A stretch of 64,000 nt of DNA from Saprospiraceae bacterium (GTDB lineage Bacteria > Bacteroidota > Bacteroidia > Chitinophagales > Saprospiraceae): assembly GCA_016715985.1 (NCBI GenBank), contig JADJXD010000001.1:2294001-2358000 (forward strand). Reading direction: 5' to 3'. The notes under the pieces were generated by a model. It searched no databases. It saw nothing but the letters and a program-made list of their open reading frames with translations, and had not been told where the DNA came from. How positions within the stretch are numbered: the stretch's first letter is position 1; each line of letters opens with the position of its first letter. Shown here one piece after another: positions 1-8,849 of this stretch. The position numbers and the translations under genes were made by a program.

Positions 1-243
1 AAATCCCCCCAATAAGCCCATCCATCTGTGAAATACCGGATCGGAAACAACACTGTTAATTTCTCTGATAAAAATATATCCTACTATGATGACAAGCAAA
101 TCACTGGTCCAAATACCGGCACCTACTGTAAGTCCGGCCCTGAAGCCCTTTTCAATACCCGTTTGAGTGAGCGCTATAAAAATCGGTCCAAGGAGAATCG
201 TAAGTGTCAATCCTAAAACGATGCCTTGAAATATGTATTCCAC
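1..243 (-). CDS. LysE-family translocator, N-terminal part (runs off the window)
   Basis: The minus strand from 243 down to the window edge is open for 81 codons. It encodes an N-terminus beginning VEYIFQGIVLGLTLTILLGP, followed by a region with IEKGFRAGLTVGAG. The G-x-GP motif in the first helix followed by a GFRAGL segment is the pattern of LysE/RhtB-type exporters, which are six-helix inner-membrane proteins that expel amino acids or similar metabolites. No ATG lies in frame. The first reasonable start is GTG at 243, and an in-frame TAG lies upstream near 295. About 130 further residues would be expected outside the window. The substrate cannot be told. Confidence 0.72.
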   Translation of the reverse strand, partial: MEYIFQGIVLGLTLTILLGPIFIALTQTGIEKGFRAGLTVGAGIWTSDLLVIIVGYIFIREINSVVSDPVFHRWMGLLGGF

Positions 244-343
244 TAAGTTTGTATTTGATATTCTATTCAGTAAGCAACTGTAACCACAGAAATGCTAATT
301 AAGTTTTAGTTTTTTATGCTATGATAATTTCATACCAGGCCTA

Positions 344-994
344 TTATTTGCCATCTTTTTTCTTGAAATCTCCTCTTCTCCATGCGTCAACAAACTTTTT
401 CCAAGCAAGGGGATTGAAAATATTCTGTGGTCTGATCTGTCCGGTATAAACGTAATCATTGGCTTGCTGTCTGAGGACTAAGCTGGTAGTCTCTTTGCCA
501 TCAGCAGGAATGGTATATCGCATATCCGACAATACTTCCTCTGCAAGATTTTCTTTTGCTCTTTCTCTGAGTTCATTGGAAATATCTATAGCAAGAAATT
601 CCTGTTTGAAGTGATCTCTGCTGGGCCAGGGGTAGATAATTGCTTCCGGAAGAAGGATGTTGTCTTCTGACATAATCTGAATCCATTTATATTGTGTGGA
701 TTTTAATGTATCAGGTATTTTGATCTCAACGGTTTTGAAACCAATTCTTGAAAATACAATCGTCTCTCCCGCAAGGGCAACAAATGCAAAAAACCCATCG
801 ATATCCGTGGATGTACCTCTGCTTGTTCCCATGACGGATACATTGGTATATGGTAAAGGAACCGGACTGCCATCGTCCCCTTCCCCAAACACCATACCCG
901 AGAATTCTATTACTTTGACCTGATCGTCCTTCTTCTGACTATATCCGGAAATCAAACCGGCAATAAGTAAAAATGTAATCAAGTATAACTTCAT
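344..994 (-). CDS. Secreted protein with carboxypeptidase-regulatory-like beta-sandwich domain
   Basis: This is a 216-residue protein with a signal peptide of about 19 residues ending GYSQ. Residues about 28-110 look like a CarboxypepD_reg-like domain: a proline-rich strand (VPLPYTNVSVMGTSRGTSTD), then IDGFFAF and a GETIVFSRIGFK strand. In Bacteroidota this fold is usually the N-terminal domain of TonB-dependent receptors or stands alone on periplasmic or surface proteins. The remaining C-terminal half is charged and not recognised. It ends with lysines and has no T9SS sorting domain. The start ATG directly precedes the signal peptide. It stands alone, with lon transcribed in the same direction 150 bp downstream. 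Function unknown beyond an envelope location. Confidence 0.75.
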   Translation of the reverse strand: MKLYLITFLLIAGLISGYSQKKDDQVKVIEFSGMVFGEGDDGSPVPLPYTNVSVMGTSRGTSTDIDGFFAFVALAGETIVFSRIGFKTVEIKIPDTLKSTQYKWIQIMSEDNILLPEAIIYPWPSRDHFKQEFLAIDISNELRERAKENLAEEVLSDMRYTIPADGKETTSLVLRQQANDYVYTGQIRPQNIFNPLAWKKFVDAWRRGDFKKKDGK

Positions 995-1147
995 ATCGTG
1001 AAATTTAAAAGTCTGGAATTGTATCTAAAGAACAAAATTATCAATAAAACGTGATAAAAAGCCAACAACTCTTCTGTTTTTGACTTTTAACACAGTTTTA
1101 ACCCGGATTATGTGTTGAAAAATCTTGTCCGACTTAAATCGCACACA

Positions 1148-3559
1148 TCAGAAAACCAGAAATCCTAATGCTTTTTCCAAGACCTGATCCATTTTTGATA
1201 CATAGGTAAATGTCAGACCCTTCACATACTCTGATGGTATCTGGGCGACATGTCTTTTATTATCTGCACTTAGCATGACTTCTGTAATCCCGGATCTCTT
1301 CGCAGCCAGAATTTTTTCTTTGATACCTCCCACCGGTAAGACTTTTCCTCGAAGTGTGATTTCGCCCGTCATTGCGAGATAAGGTTTGACTGGTTTCTTT
1401 TTCAGTGCTGAAGTTATAGCTGTCAGCATGGTGATTCCTGCACTTGGCCCGTCTTTGGGAATAGCTCCTTCGGGTACATGTACATGTATATCGATCTGAT
1501 CGTATATTTCCGGATCAATACCCAGAGACTCACTATGCGCCTTAATATAACTTAATGCTGTTGAAGCGGATTCTTTCATCACATCTCCCAGATTTCCGGT
1601 CAAAACCAATTTTCCTTTACCTTTGCTGGAACTGGCCTCAATAAAAAGGATATCTCCACCCACTCTTGTCCATGCTAGTCCGACCGCAACTCCCGGCATA
1701 TCTACTTTTGAATATTCTTCATTATCATATTTTTCAGGTCCAAGAGCATCAATGACAACTTCCTCAGAAATTTTTGGATTATAACTCTCGTCCATAGCCA
1801 CTTTCCTTGCAATACTTCGCAAAACACCACCGATAGATCTGTCCATGGATCTTACACCTGATTCGCGGGTGTATTTAGAAATAATAAACTGGAGTATGTT
1901 GTTATTGAGAGATGCATGTTTAGACTCCAGACCGTGCTCCGCCAGTTGTTTAGGAACCAGATGTTTTTTTGCAATTTCAACTTTCTCTTCAGTGGAATAA
2001 CCACTTATTTCTATGATTTCCATTCTGTCTAACAATGCAGGCTGAATCGTTGCAAGTGAGTTTGCTGTTGCTATAAAAAGCACTTTGGAAAGATCGTAAT
2101 CCACATCCAGATAATTATCATGAAAAGTAGAATTCTGTTCTGGGTCTAGAACCTCCAGCAATGCTGATGAAGGATCTCCTCTGAAATCTTTTCCCAGTTT
2201 GTCGATCTCATCCAGGATAAAAACAGGATTGGATGTTTTTGCTTTTTTGATGGATTGAAGTATCCTGCCCGGCATAGCTCCGATATAAGTCTTTCTGTGA
2301 CCTCTAATCTCACTTTCATCATGCAAACCACCTAATGACATTCTTACAAACTTCCTTTCCAAAGCGGTAGCAATTGATTTACCCAAACTCGTCTTTCCCA
2401 CTCCCGGAGGGCCAACCAGACATAGAATAGGGGCTTTCATATCACCTTTCAGCTTCAGAACTGCCAGATGTTCGATGATTCTTTTTTTGACATCCTCCAG
2501 ACCATAGTGATCCTTATCAAGCACTTTTTTAACCTTTGTAAGATTAAAATTATCTTTTGAAACTTCATCCCATGGCAATTCCAACATCAGTTCCAGATAG
2601 TTCAGGATAACTGAGTATTCAGCTATCTGGGGATTGATTCTTCTGGCTTTCGTGATTTCTCTATCGAAAGTTGCTTTGACTTCTTTAGACCACTTTTTAG
2701 TATCGGCGATACGTTGCAACTTATTCAATTCTTCGTCCTGTGGATTTCCCCCGAGTTCTTCCTGAATAGTTTTCAACTGCTGATTGAGAAAATATTCTTT
2801 TTGTTGTTTCTCCAGGTCCCCTCTTACTTTCGACTCAATCTGATCTTTTAATTCCAGTAATTGAAGTTCATTATTCATCAAAGCCATAATTTCATTAGCT
2901 TTCTGGAGGTAATCGTTTATTTCCAGAATCTCCTGCTTTTTGGGCACTCCGATATTCATGTTGGATGCTATGAAATTCAGCAGAAAAGCATTGTTTTTGA
3001 TATTCTGCAACATCATCGTAGCTTCCGTTGGGATATGCGGAGACAGTTCTATTATCTTTCTTGAATAATCTCTGACGGATGAAATTATCGCGTTAAACTC
3101 CATATTACCAGTCGGAACTTTATCTTCCAATAGAACCACAGATGCCTCCAGTATCTTATCATTATCATGTAAAACAAGTGGCTGAAATCTTTTTCGACCC
3201 TGCAGGATTGCTGTGGTACTGCCATCGGGCATTTTTAAGATTTTTATAATTTTTGCTATCGTTCCGACTTTATGAAGGTCGTCTGCACCCGGATCTTCGT
3301 TATTGATGTCTTTTTGAGTCAGAACACCCAAAAATTTATCTGTTTTGTCAGCTTTTTGCAGTGCTTTTATGGATTTATCCCGACCTACAGTGATAGGTAT
3401 GACCACACCGGGAAATAATACTGTATTCTTTAATGCCAATACAGGCAACATATCTTTATACTTATCATCAAATTGCAACTCATCATCTCCCATTGAAAAC
3501 AATGGTATCGCTTCAGCTTCTTCTCTCAGATCATCCATTCTGAATATATTATCAAACAT
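1148..3559 (-). CDS. lon: ATP-dependent protease La (Lon)
   Basis: This 803-residue cytoplasmic AAA+ serine protease degrades misfolded and regulatory proteins. The order is the N-terminal LON substrate-binding domain (about 35-235), a coiled helical stretch, an AAA+ module with Walker A GPPGVGKTS near residue 386 and Walker B FILDEID near 451, then the protease domain. The catalytic serine lies in PKDGPSAG near 705 and the catalytic lysine in GGIKEKIL near 747, so the Ser-Lys dyad is intact. Length matches bacterial LonA. It appears monocistronic. A perfect TTGTCA-ATA-TGACAA palindrome lies 28-42 bp upstream of the start codon and may be an operator. The start MFDNIF is the first in-frame ATG. 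Confidence 0.98.
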   Translation of the reverse strand: MFDNIFRMDDLREEAEAIPLFSMGDDELQFDDKYKDMLPVLALKNTVLFPGVVIPITVGRDKSIKALQKADKTDKFLGVLTQKDINNEDPGADDLHKVGTIAKIIKILKMPDGSTTAILQGRKRFQPLVLHDNDKILEASVVLLEDKVPTGNMEFNAIISSVRDYSRKIIELSPHIPTEATMMLQNIKNNAFLLNFIASNMNIGVPKKQEILEINDYLQKANEIMALMNNELQLLELKDQIESKVRGDLEKQQKEYFLNQQLKTIQEELGGNPQDEELNKLQRIADTKKWSKEVKATFDREITKARRINPQIAEYSVILNYLELMLELPWDEVSKDNFNLTKVKKVLDKDHYGLEDVKKRIIEHLAVLKLKGDMKAPILCLVGPPGVGKTSLGKSIATALERKFVRMSLGGLHDESEIRGHRKTYIGAMPGRILQSIKKAKTSNPVFILDEIDKLGKDFRGDPSSALLEVLDPEQNSTFHDNYLDVDYDLSKVLFIATANSLATIQPALLDRMEIIEISGYSTEEKVEIAKKHLVPKQLAEHGLESKHASLNNNILQFIISKYTRESGVRSMDRSIGGVLRSIARKVAMDESYNPKISEEVVIDALGPEKYDNEEYSKVDMPGVAVGLAWTRVGGDILFIEASSSKGKGKLVLTGNLGDVMKESASTALSYIKAHSESLGIDPEIYDQIDIHVHVPEGAIPKDGPSAGITMLTAITSALKKKPVKPYLAMTGEITLRGKVLPVGGIKEKILAAKRSGITEVMLSADNKRHVAQIPSEYVKGLTFTYVSKMDQVLEKALGFLVF

Positions 3560-3586
3560 TATTATTGCTTTAATTTCATTACTTCT

Positions 3587-3601
3587 TTGTCAATATGACA
3601 A
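3587..3601. promoter_or_regulatory. Perfect 6-bp inverted repeat upstream of lon
   Basis: TTGTCA-ATA-TGACAA is a perfect palindrome with a 3-bp spacer, 28 bp upstream of the lon start codon. Further TTGTC half-sites occur at about 3674-3690. The position and symmetry fit a dimeric regulator binding site, but no regulator is identified here. It is not CIRCE, whose half-site is TTAGCACTC. Confidence 0.4.
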
Positions 3602-3741
3602 TAGTACATCCTTTCGATGCAGCAATAATAAGACGCAATTTCTGTACCATACAATTTTTGTATCAAAATATTGTCCATATTGTCATAAAATGCAACAACT
3701 TATGAGACAAAAAGACAGTAAACCGGATATTTTGCAGACAT

Positions 3742-4494
3742 TTAATGCATCAATTTAAAAGCGACGGGTATCGTATATTTTACGTCCACTGCTTTATGAT
3801 TTTGTTTGCCGGGTTGCCAAGTGGTAAGTTTAGTGATAACGGACAATACTGCATCTCCACAACCACCTCCTATTTCTTTTAGAATGACAGGGTTGATCAA
3901 TCTGCCATCTTTGCTGATAATAAAACTGATAACAACATTTCCTTCGAGACCTTCTTGTCGGGCTATATCAGGGTATTTCAGATTAGCATACAAATATTTT
4001 AAGAGAGCGGTTTGCGTACATTCTCTTCTTTGGCTTTCATTTTGGATATCACCGCATTCATATAAGAATGGCATTTCTTCTGTAATGGAATACACCGACT
4101 GGGGCTTTGTAACAACGGGCAATTCTGCTGTGAATTCAGACATTTTTGTTGATTCGATCGCTACCGTTTCTTCTGATGCTAAATTCTCATTTGTTTCAGC
4201 ATTAAGAGTTATTTCGTCTGTCACGGGTTTATTGCTTTCCTTAATCTCTGCAATAACAGGAACCGCAGTTTTAATCACTTTTTTCACTCTTTGGGAAACC
4301 TTGCTCACATGTTCTTCGACGGTGAAACTATTGAAATGCATAATACCGTCTTCCAAATCATAATGTTGGTCAAATTCCGGTCGCACAATTGAAATATTAA
4401 CGATCCAAATAACGATAAAAAGTGAACAAACCATTCCAAAATTAAAATAAATGCTTCTGTTTTCATCCCAGGCGGGATATCCATTCCATGACAT
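3742..4494 (-). CDS. TonB-like energy transducer with C-terminal TonB domain
   Basis: This is a 250-residue protein. Residues about 19-35 form one hydrophobic segment (FGMVCSLFIVIWIVNISIV), giving a type II membrane anchor. A charged, low-complexity periplasmic linker follows, and about residues 165-248 form a TonB C-terminal domain: LKYPDIARQEGLEGNVVISF, KDGRLINPVILKEIGGGCGD and a final TIPVAFKL strand. In Bacteroidota such proteins pass proton-motive energy from ExbBD-type motors to outer-membrane receptors. No exbB or exbD is adjacent, so the partner is unknown. The linker lacks the long Pro-Lys repeats of E. coli TonB. It ends 182 bp upstream of the lon start and reads in the same direction. 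Confidence 0.82.
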   Translation of the reverse strand: MSWNGYPAWDENRSIYFNFGMVCSLFIVIWIVNISIVRPEFDQHYDLEDGIMHFNSFTVEEHVSKVSQRVKKVIKTAVPVIAEIKESNKPVTDEITLNAETNENLASEETVAIESTKMSEFTAELPVVTKPQSVYSITEEMPFLYECGDIQNESQRRECTQTALLKYLYANLKYPDIARQEGLEGNVVISFIISKDGRLINPVILKEIGGGCGDAVLSVITKLTTWQPGKQNHKAVDVKYTIPVAFKLMH

Positions 4495-4720
4495 AACTGA
4501 ATATTTTAGATGTTAGAAAATATTCAAGTCGCGACTCTTGCAGCTTTCATTAAAATCGTCTGTTATCCGGACAACGATCATAAATCCGTCCTGCATAATG
4601 GGAAGATGTAATCTTATAAGTTTTTGGTGTACCAAGTCAATTAAATACAACGGTGCCAATATTTGTGCCTTAGCGTTTTTGCGAGAAATAAAATCTATAA
4701 AACTGTCTTTGTCCTCTAAA

Positions 4721-4882
4721 CCCGTTGTTGTTGATATGCCTTCAGGCTGGGAAGCGCAGAAGGAACATCAACAACAACTGCAAAGAATTCCCAAAAATAG
4801 AGCCGGAAACACCATCCCACCAGACGCCGCCTGCACTATACTCATTCAATTAAAAGTTATGTAATTCCGGCATTCAAGGATG
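4721..4882. repeat. 165-bp direct repeat, copy 1
   Basis: It starts AACCCGTTGTTGTTGATATG, runs through the hairpin, an AATAGAGCC block and a CACCAGACG block, and ends at AATTCCGGCATTC. Copy 2 lies 501 bp downstream in the same orientation, with scattered substitutions and small indels. Confidence 0.8.
4724..4778 (-). repeat. Dispersed hairpin element, copy 1
   Basis: A perfect 12-bp outer stem GTTGTTGTTGAT/ATCAACAACAAC encloses a 31-nt loop. Read on the minus strand, the loop contains an inner CCTTC/GAAGG stem and the apical sequence GCGCTTCCCAGCC. The same loop recurs at 5225, 37209 and 39863 with different but still complementary stems. Confidence 0.75.
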
Positions 4883-4942
4883 TAATATGGCAAAGCCACA
4901 GCATCACTTCAACATAGGCGCAGCACACGACGACAAGGGAAA
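4863..4942 (+). repeat. AATTCCGGCATTC repeat, degenerate copy
   Basis: It matches the 95-bp repeat at 56700 and 58882: AATTCCGGCATTCAAG, then ATATGGCAAAGCCA, CATCACTTC and ATAGGCGCAGC. It then diverges from the consensus CAGCCTACGCCGAACGGGG. Confidence 0.7.
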
Positions 4943-4987
4943 TAAAATCATAAAGGCTTTCAAACCGTATTAGGTGCTTAACGTAAG

Positions 4988-5185
4988 GTATGTTTCGCTC
5001 CGCCGGAGCTAATGACCATAGTTAATATGGCTGCTACAAAGATGTCGCTCCTCCGGAGCTGAATGGCAGTAATTTTTTATACAGATTTTGTCATACCCTA
5101 AAGGAGGACGGAAAAGTCCCGCAGGGACGATATCTTTGTAGAAAAAATCAATATGCATTTCAGTTGCGCCGTAGGTGCGGAACAT
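4988..5185 (+). repeat. Four-hairpin dispersed element, copy A
   Basis: In order it contains GCTCCGCCGGAGC, CTACAAAGAT, GCTCCTCCGGAGC, GTCCCGCAGGGAC, ATCTTTGTAG and GCGCCGTAGGTGC. CTACAAAGAT and ATCTTTGTAG are exact reverse complements enclosing hairpins two and three, so the whole can fold as a branched structure. A second copy is at 49902. Confidence 0.78.
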
Positions 5186-5221
5186 GCAAGGGAAGGGGGT
5201 TGGGGGTTGATGCCCAAAAAA

Positions 5222-5385
5222 CCCGTTGTTGTTGATATGCCTTCAGGCTGGGAAGCGCAGAAGGAACATCAACAACAACTGCAAAGAATTCTCAAAAAAA
5301 AATAGAGCCTGAAACAACGCCCCACCAGACGTTGCCTTTGATGTACTCTTTCATTGTAATGGTATCAAATTCCGGCATTCCAGAA
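5222..5385. repeat. 165-bp direct repeat, copy 2
   Basis: Second copy of the unit at 4721, same orientation, ending again at AATTCCGGCATTC. It is preceded by a G-rich stretch (GGGGGTTGGGGGTTG). Confidence 0.8.
5225..5279 (-). repeat. Dispersed hairpin element, copy 2
   Basis: Identical in stem and loop to copy 1 at 4724, with a perfect 12-bp outer stem. Confidence 0.75.
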
Positions 5386-5396
5386 TGTATTATGGA
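5366..5396 (+). repeat. AATTCCGGCATTC repeat, fragment
   Basis: Only the first 30 bp of the repeat are recognisable (AAATTCCGGCATTCCAG then ATGTATTATGG) before the sequence diverges. Confidence 0.55.
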
Positions 5397-5491
5397 TTTT
5401 TGGCTTATATAAAATACCTACACTGATAAACATTTTTGCGATAAAAATATATTTAGGGTATTCCCTGAAAACTGAAAAGAAATTATTGACG

Positions 5492-5499
5492 TATATTTG
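5492..5499 (+). promoter_or_regulatory. Candidate -7 box for the DUF1800/DUF1501 operon
   Basis: TATATTTG matches the Bacteroidota TAnnTTTG -7 element, 58 bp upstream of the DUF1800 start. No good TTTG -33 element is seen at the usual spacing, so the call is weak. Confidence 0.35.
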
Positions 5500-5557
5500 T
5501 TTTTTTTTCGGTCGCCCCTTCTGTTGAGATTTCTGTTCATTTTCTTAAAACAATCTT

Positions 5558-7381
5558 ATGAAACAAGTTTTTCATTATATCATTTTATGGGTGATACTCA
5601 CTGTTGGTTCCGGTCAGATACTTGCACAGCAATATACAGATTACATAGGTGCCGGTCATAGTAATGGTATCATTGTCACTGCAAGTAGTCAATCACTTCA
5701 ATCTACCCCGGACAAAACAATCAATGGGGATGGTTTGGATTCCAAAATCTTTGAGATATCCCGATTTTTGGGGCAAAGCACATTTGGAGCAGATATGGAG
5801 ACTATTGAAACCGTAGCAGAAATCGGGATGGAGCCATGGATCAATCAACAGTTTAACCTGCCGGCTTCCTACATTACACCAAAAATGGAACAAATCTGGA
5901 ATGAAATCCTTACACTTTCCGGCGACCCTGATCTTTTTGGGCCTTACTCAGTACATTTTAATTACGCCTGGTGGCAAACCAATATGACCAATGATGATCT
6001 GTTAAGACAGAGAATGGCTTATGCATTGAGCCAGATTCTGGTGATTTCGATAAATTCAGATCTGCGAGATTGGGCTGAGGCACTTACTTCTTATTATGAC
6101 GTGCTCTTACAACATTCCTTTGGAAATTACAAAGATTTACTGCTGGCAGTTTCGTTACATCCGTCCATGGGCTATTATCTCAGTCATCTGAATAATCCCA
6201 GAGAAAACCTGGATGAAAATATTCGTCCAGACGAAAATTATGCCAGAGAAATCATGCAGCTTTTTACTATTGGATTATATCAATTGAATCAGGACGGGTC
6301 TCAGGTTTTGGATACCAATGGAAATCCTATACCTACTTACAATAATGATGATATAAAAGAAGTGGCAAAAATATTCACCGGTTTGGGTGGTGGGGTATTG
6401 GAAGATTGGGTGGACTGGGCGGATGACCCTTACTTTGGTGCTAATATTTATGTAATTGACAAAACTGCCCCGATGATTATGTTTGAAGCATTTCATCAGC
6501 CCGGACAGAAAAACATATTGGGCACGATTGTTCCTGCCGGACAAACGGGAATGGCAGATATCAATCAGACGATAGACATCCTTTTTAACCACCCGAATAC
6601 ACCGCCATTTGTCGCTACCAGACTTATTCAGAGATTTGTAAAATCCAACCCGTCTCCTGAGTATATAAGCCGGGTTGCAGCGGCATTTATCAATAATGGA
6701 AATGGTGTCAGAGGCGATCTAAAAGCAGTAATAAAAGCTATCTTACTCGATACGGAGGCAAGATCAGCAGAAGGCATGTTGGATCCGTTTGCCGGAAAAA
6801 TGAGAGAACCGATGCTGAGATATACTCAGATATGCAGATCGCTCCCAAATTCTTCAGACAGAAACAGGTACTGGAATAGTGCTTTTGAGTATCTGGATCT
6901 GACAAAACAGCACGTGCTTGGCTCCCCAACTGTTTTTAACTTTTATCAGCCCGATTTTCAGCCTGTGGGCGACATTGCGGATGCTGAATTAGTTGCTCCT
7001 GAATTTAAGCTCCACAATACATCTACTGCCGTAGGATATATCAACGCAGCCAATGCGTGGACAATTTGGAATTATCTTATGTATAGCTGGGAAGGAAATC
7101 AACAAAATCCGGATAATGCTTATCTTGTAACCAATGAATTGGAAGCCATTTTCGGATATGATACTCCACTCGGCGTCAATGATGTGAATAAAACAGAAAT
7201 TCTGATCAATGAACTCGACAAAGTATTGACGCATGGACAACTGACTGACGAAACAAGAGAAATTTTACGCACTTCCTTAAATGGTTTGCATTGGCCCTGG
7301 GACAACGATTGGATATGGAATAGGGTGAGATTGGCAATATATCTGATTATGATTTCACCGGATTATGTAATTACAAAATAA
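5558..7381 (+). CDS. DUF1800 family secreted protein
   Basis: This is a 607-residue protein with a signal peptide of about 23 residues ending ILAQQ. From about residue 65 it shows the DUF1800 signature (ISRFLGQSTFGADM, EPWINQQF), then LRQRMAYALSQILVIS and, later, YAREIMQLFTIGLYQLNQDG and EVAKIFTGLG. DUF1800 proteins are typically encoded directly beside DUF1501 proteins in Bacteroidota and Planctomycetota. The biochemical role is not established. Here DUF1501 follows after 16 bp, so the two are almost certainly co-transcribed. There is no T9SS sorting domain. The start ATG immediately precedes the signal peptide. Confidence 0.9.
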   Translation: MKQVFHYIILWVILTVGSGQILAQQYTDYIGAGHSNGIIVTASSQSLQSTPDKTINGDGLDSKIFEISRFLGQSTFGADMETIETVAEIGMEPWINQQFNLPASYITPKMEQIWNEILTLSGDPDLFGPYSVHFNYAWWQTNMTNDDLLRQRMAYALSQILVISINSDLRDWAEALTSYYDVLLQHSFGNYKDLLLAVSLHPSMGYYLSHLNNPRENLDENIRPDENYAREIMQLFTIGLYQLNQDGSQVLDTNGNPIPTYNNDDIKEVAKIFTGLGGGVLEDWVDWADDPYFGANIYVIDKTAPMIMFEAFHQPGQKNILGTIVPAGQTGMADINQTIDILFNHPNTPPFVATRLIQRFVKSNPSPEYISRVAAAFINNGNGVRGDLKAVIKAILLDTEARSAEGMLDPFAGKMREPMLRYTQICRSLPNSSDRNRYWNSAFEYLDLTKQHVLGSPTVFNFYQPDFQPVGDIADAELVAPEFKLHNTSTAVGYINAANAWTIWNYLMYSWEGNQQNPDNAYLVTNELEAIFGYDTPLGVNDVNKTEILINELDKVLTHGQLTDETREILRTSLNGLHWPWDNDWIWNRVRLAIYLIMISPDYVITK

Positions 7382-7397
7382 AAACAGAAACACTATC

Positions 7398-8816
7398 ATG
7401 GGACACAGAAATCATACATTATCCAGGAGAAAGTTTTTAGGTCAGGCGAGTTGTGCGGCAGTAGGCTACACAACTGTTTTTTCAACTATTTTTAATTTAA
7501 ATGCTCTCAATGCATTAATTGGATCGGATTCTACCGTAGCTGCAAGTGACGATTACAAAGCATTGGTTTGTATTCTGAATGCCGGTGGGATGGATTCATT
7601 TAATATGCTCATACCCCGTGACAATCCATCTTACAATGCATATCAGACTACGCGGTCTAATATGGCATTGGGGCAAAATGCATTAAGAATTATTAATCCT
7701 TTGAATGCACAGCCCGGCAAACAGTTTGGTCTGCACCCGTCAATGGAACATATAACCAATCTTTTTAATGCCGGAAAAATTGCTTTTGTTAATAATGTCG
7801 GGTCACTTATCCAACCGGTTACAAAACAGGAATATTACAATGGTTCTGTGCCGTTACCTTTGGGATTATATTCTCACGCAGATCAGGCGATGCACTGGCA
7901 AACGGGTATCCCACATGCTAGAGTGGCGCAAGGATGGGGTGGAAAAATGGCTGACTTAATGATGAGTTCCAACCAAAACCAAACCATTTCCATGAATATT
8001 TCATTATCCGGCAGTAATGTTTTTCAAACCGGAAACAATGTGGTGGAATACTCATTGGATCCTTATGAAGGGAGCAGAGGGATTATAGGTTATGAAGGCG
8101 ATTGGCTTGTAAATGAAATGCGGACTGCTGCTATCAATGGAATAGTTAACACGACTTATCAGAATGTTTTCAAAAAGACTTATGCCAAAGTCATTAAGAC
8201 TGCCATAGACGGACATTCAATGTTTGAAACAGCTCTTGCAAGTGCACCCACGTTTAGTGTTCCTTTTACCGGAGATAGTCAGTTGTCTCAGGCATTACAG
8301 ATGATTGCTAAAACCATTTCAGTGCGTGAAAATCTCAATATGAGCCGACAGATATTTTTTGTGGAATACGGTGGATGGGACCATCATGATGAATTATTGA
8401 CCAATCAGGCAGGGATGCTGACTGAAATGGATAATGCACTTTATGAGTTTAACGAAGCCATGGAGCAATTGAATGTTGCAGATTGTGTGACTACTTTTTC
8501 TTTATCAGAGTTTTCAAGGACGCTTACCAGTAACGGCAATGGTACGGATCATGCCTGGGGTGGGAACACCTTTGTGATGGGTGGTGCTGTAAAAGGCCAA
8601 AAAATGTATGGCAGTTATCCGGACCTAACACTTAACAACAATCTGGAGATAGGTGGAGGAGTGCTTATTCCGACCACTTCTGCTGATTTATATTTTGCTG
8701 AACTGGCGCTTTGGTACGGAGTCCCTCCTTCAGAACTTTTGACTTTATTTCCGAATCTGGGCAATTTTTACAATATCGGGAGTGGCACGAAGCCTTTGGA
8801 TTTCCTTAATTTTTAA
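7398..8816 (+). CDS. DUF1501 family protein with twin-arginine signal
   Basis: This is a 472-residue protein. The N-terminus HTLSRRKFLGQASCAAVGY is a clear Tat motif (SRRKFLG) plus hydrophobic stretch, so it is probably exported folded. The body matches the DUF1501 (sulfatase-like fold) family: ALVCILNAGGMDSFNMLIPR near the N-terminus, FGLHPSMEH, FFVEYGGWDHHDE, and FSLSEFSRTLTSNGNGTDHA followed by WGGNTFVMGGAV. The SEFGRT-G-DHAWGG motif is the family hallmark. It is the partner of the upstream DUF1800 gene and is followed 33 bp later by a T9SS-type protein, suggesting a three-gene unit. Enzymatic activity is unproven. Confidence 0.9.
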   Translation: MGHRNHTLSRRKFLGQASCAAVGYTTVFSTIFNLNALNALIGSDSTVAASDDYKALVCILNAGGMDSFNMLIPRDNPSYNAYQTTRSNMALGQNALRIINPLNAQPGKQFGLHPSMEHITNLFNAGKIAFVNNVGSLIQPVTKQEYYNGSVPLPLGLYSHADQAMHWQTGIPHARVAQGWGGKMADLMMSSNQNQTISMNISLSGSNVFQTGNNVVEYSLDPYEGSRGIIGYEGDWLVNEMRTAAINGIVNTTYQNVFKKTYAKVIKTAIDGHSMFETALASAPTFSVPFTGDSQLSQALQMIAKTISVRENLNMSRQIFFVEYGGWDHHDELLTNQAGMLTEMDNALYEFNEAMEQLNVADCVTTFSLSEFSRTLTSNGNGTDHAWGGNTFVMGGAVKGQKMYGSYPDLTLNNNLEIGGGVLIPTTSADLYFAELALWYGVPPSELLTLFPNLGNFYNIGSGTKPLDFLNF

Positions 8817-8849
8817 TTATTCCTGAAAAATGCACTTAAAATTTTTAAA

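Larger units (their letters stand above)
4495..5557. other. 1.06-kb repeat-rich non-coding region
   Basis: No convincing gene is present. The region holds two direct copies of a roughly 165-bp unit (4721 and 5222), each containing the GTTGTTGTTGAT hairpin, one copy of the 195-bp four-hairpin element (4988-5185), a degenerate copy (4863) and a fragment (5366) of the AATTCCGGCATTC repeat. Open frames across it are made of repeat sequence. It separates the divergently read TonB-like gene and the DUF1800 gene. Confidence 0.7.

Noticed and set aside
3345..3758. Plus-strand open frame across the 5' end of lon
   Set aside because: It is antisense to lon coding sequence with no family signature; lon has all motifs.
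4538..4864. Plus-strand 108-codon frame in the repeat nest
   Set aside because: Most of it is the 165-bp repeat and other dispersed sequence, and no protein family is recognisable.
5189..5224. GGGGGTTGGGGGTTG stretch as a G-quadruplex
   Set aside because: Only two long G runs are present, so the four needed for an intramolecular quadruplex are lacking.
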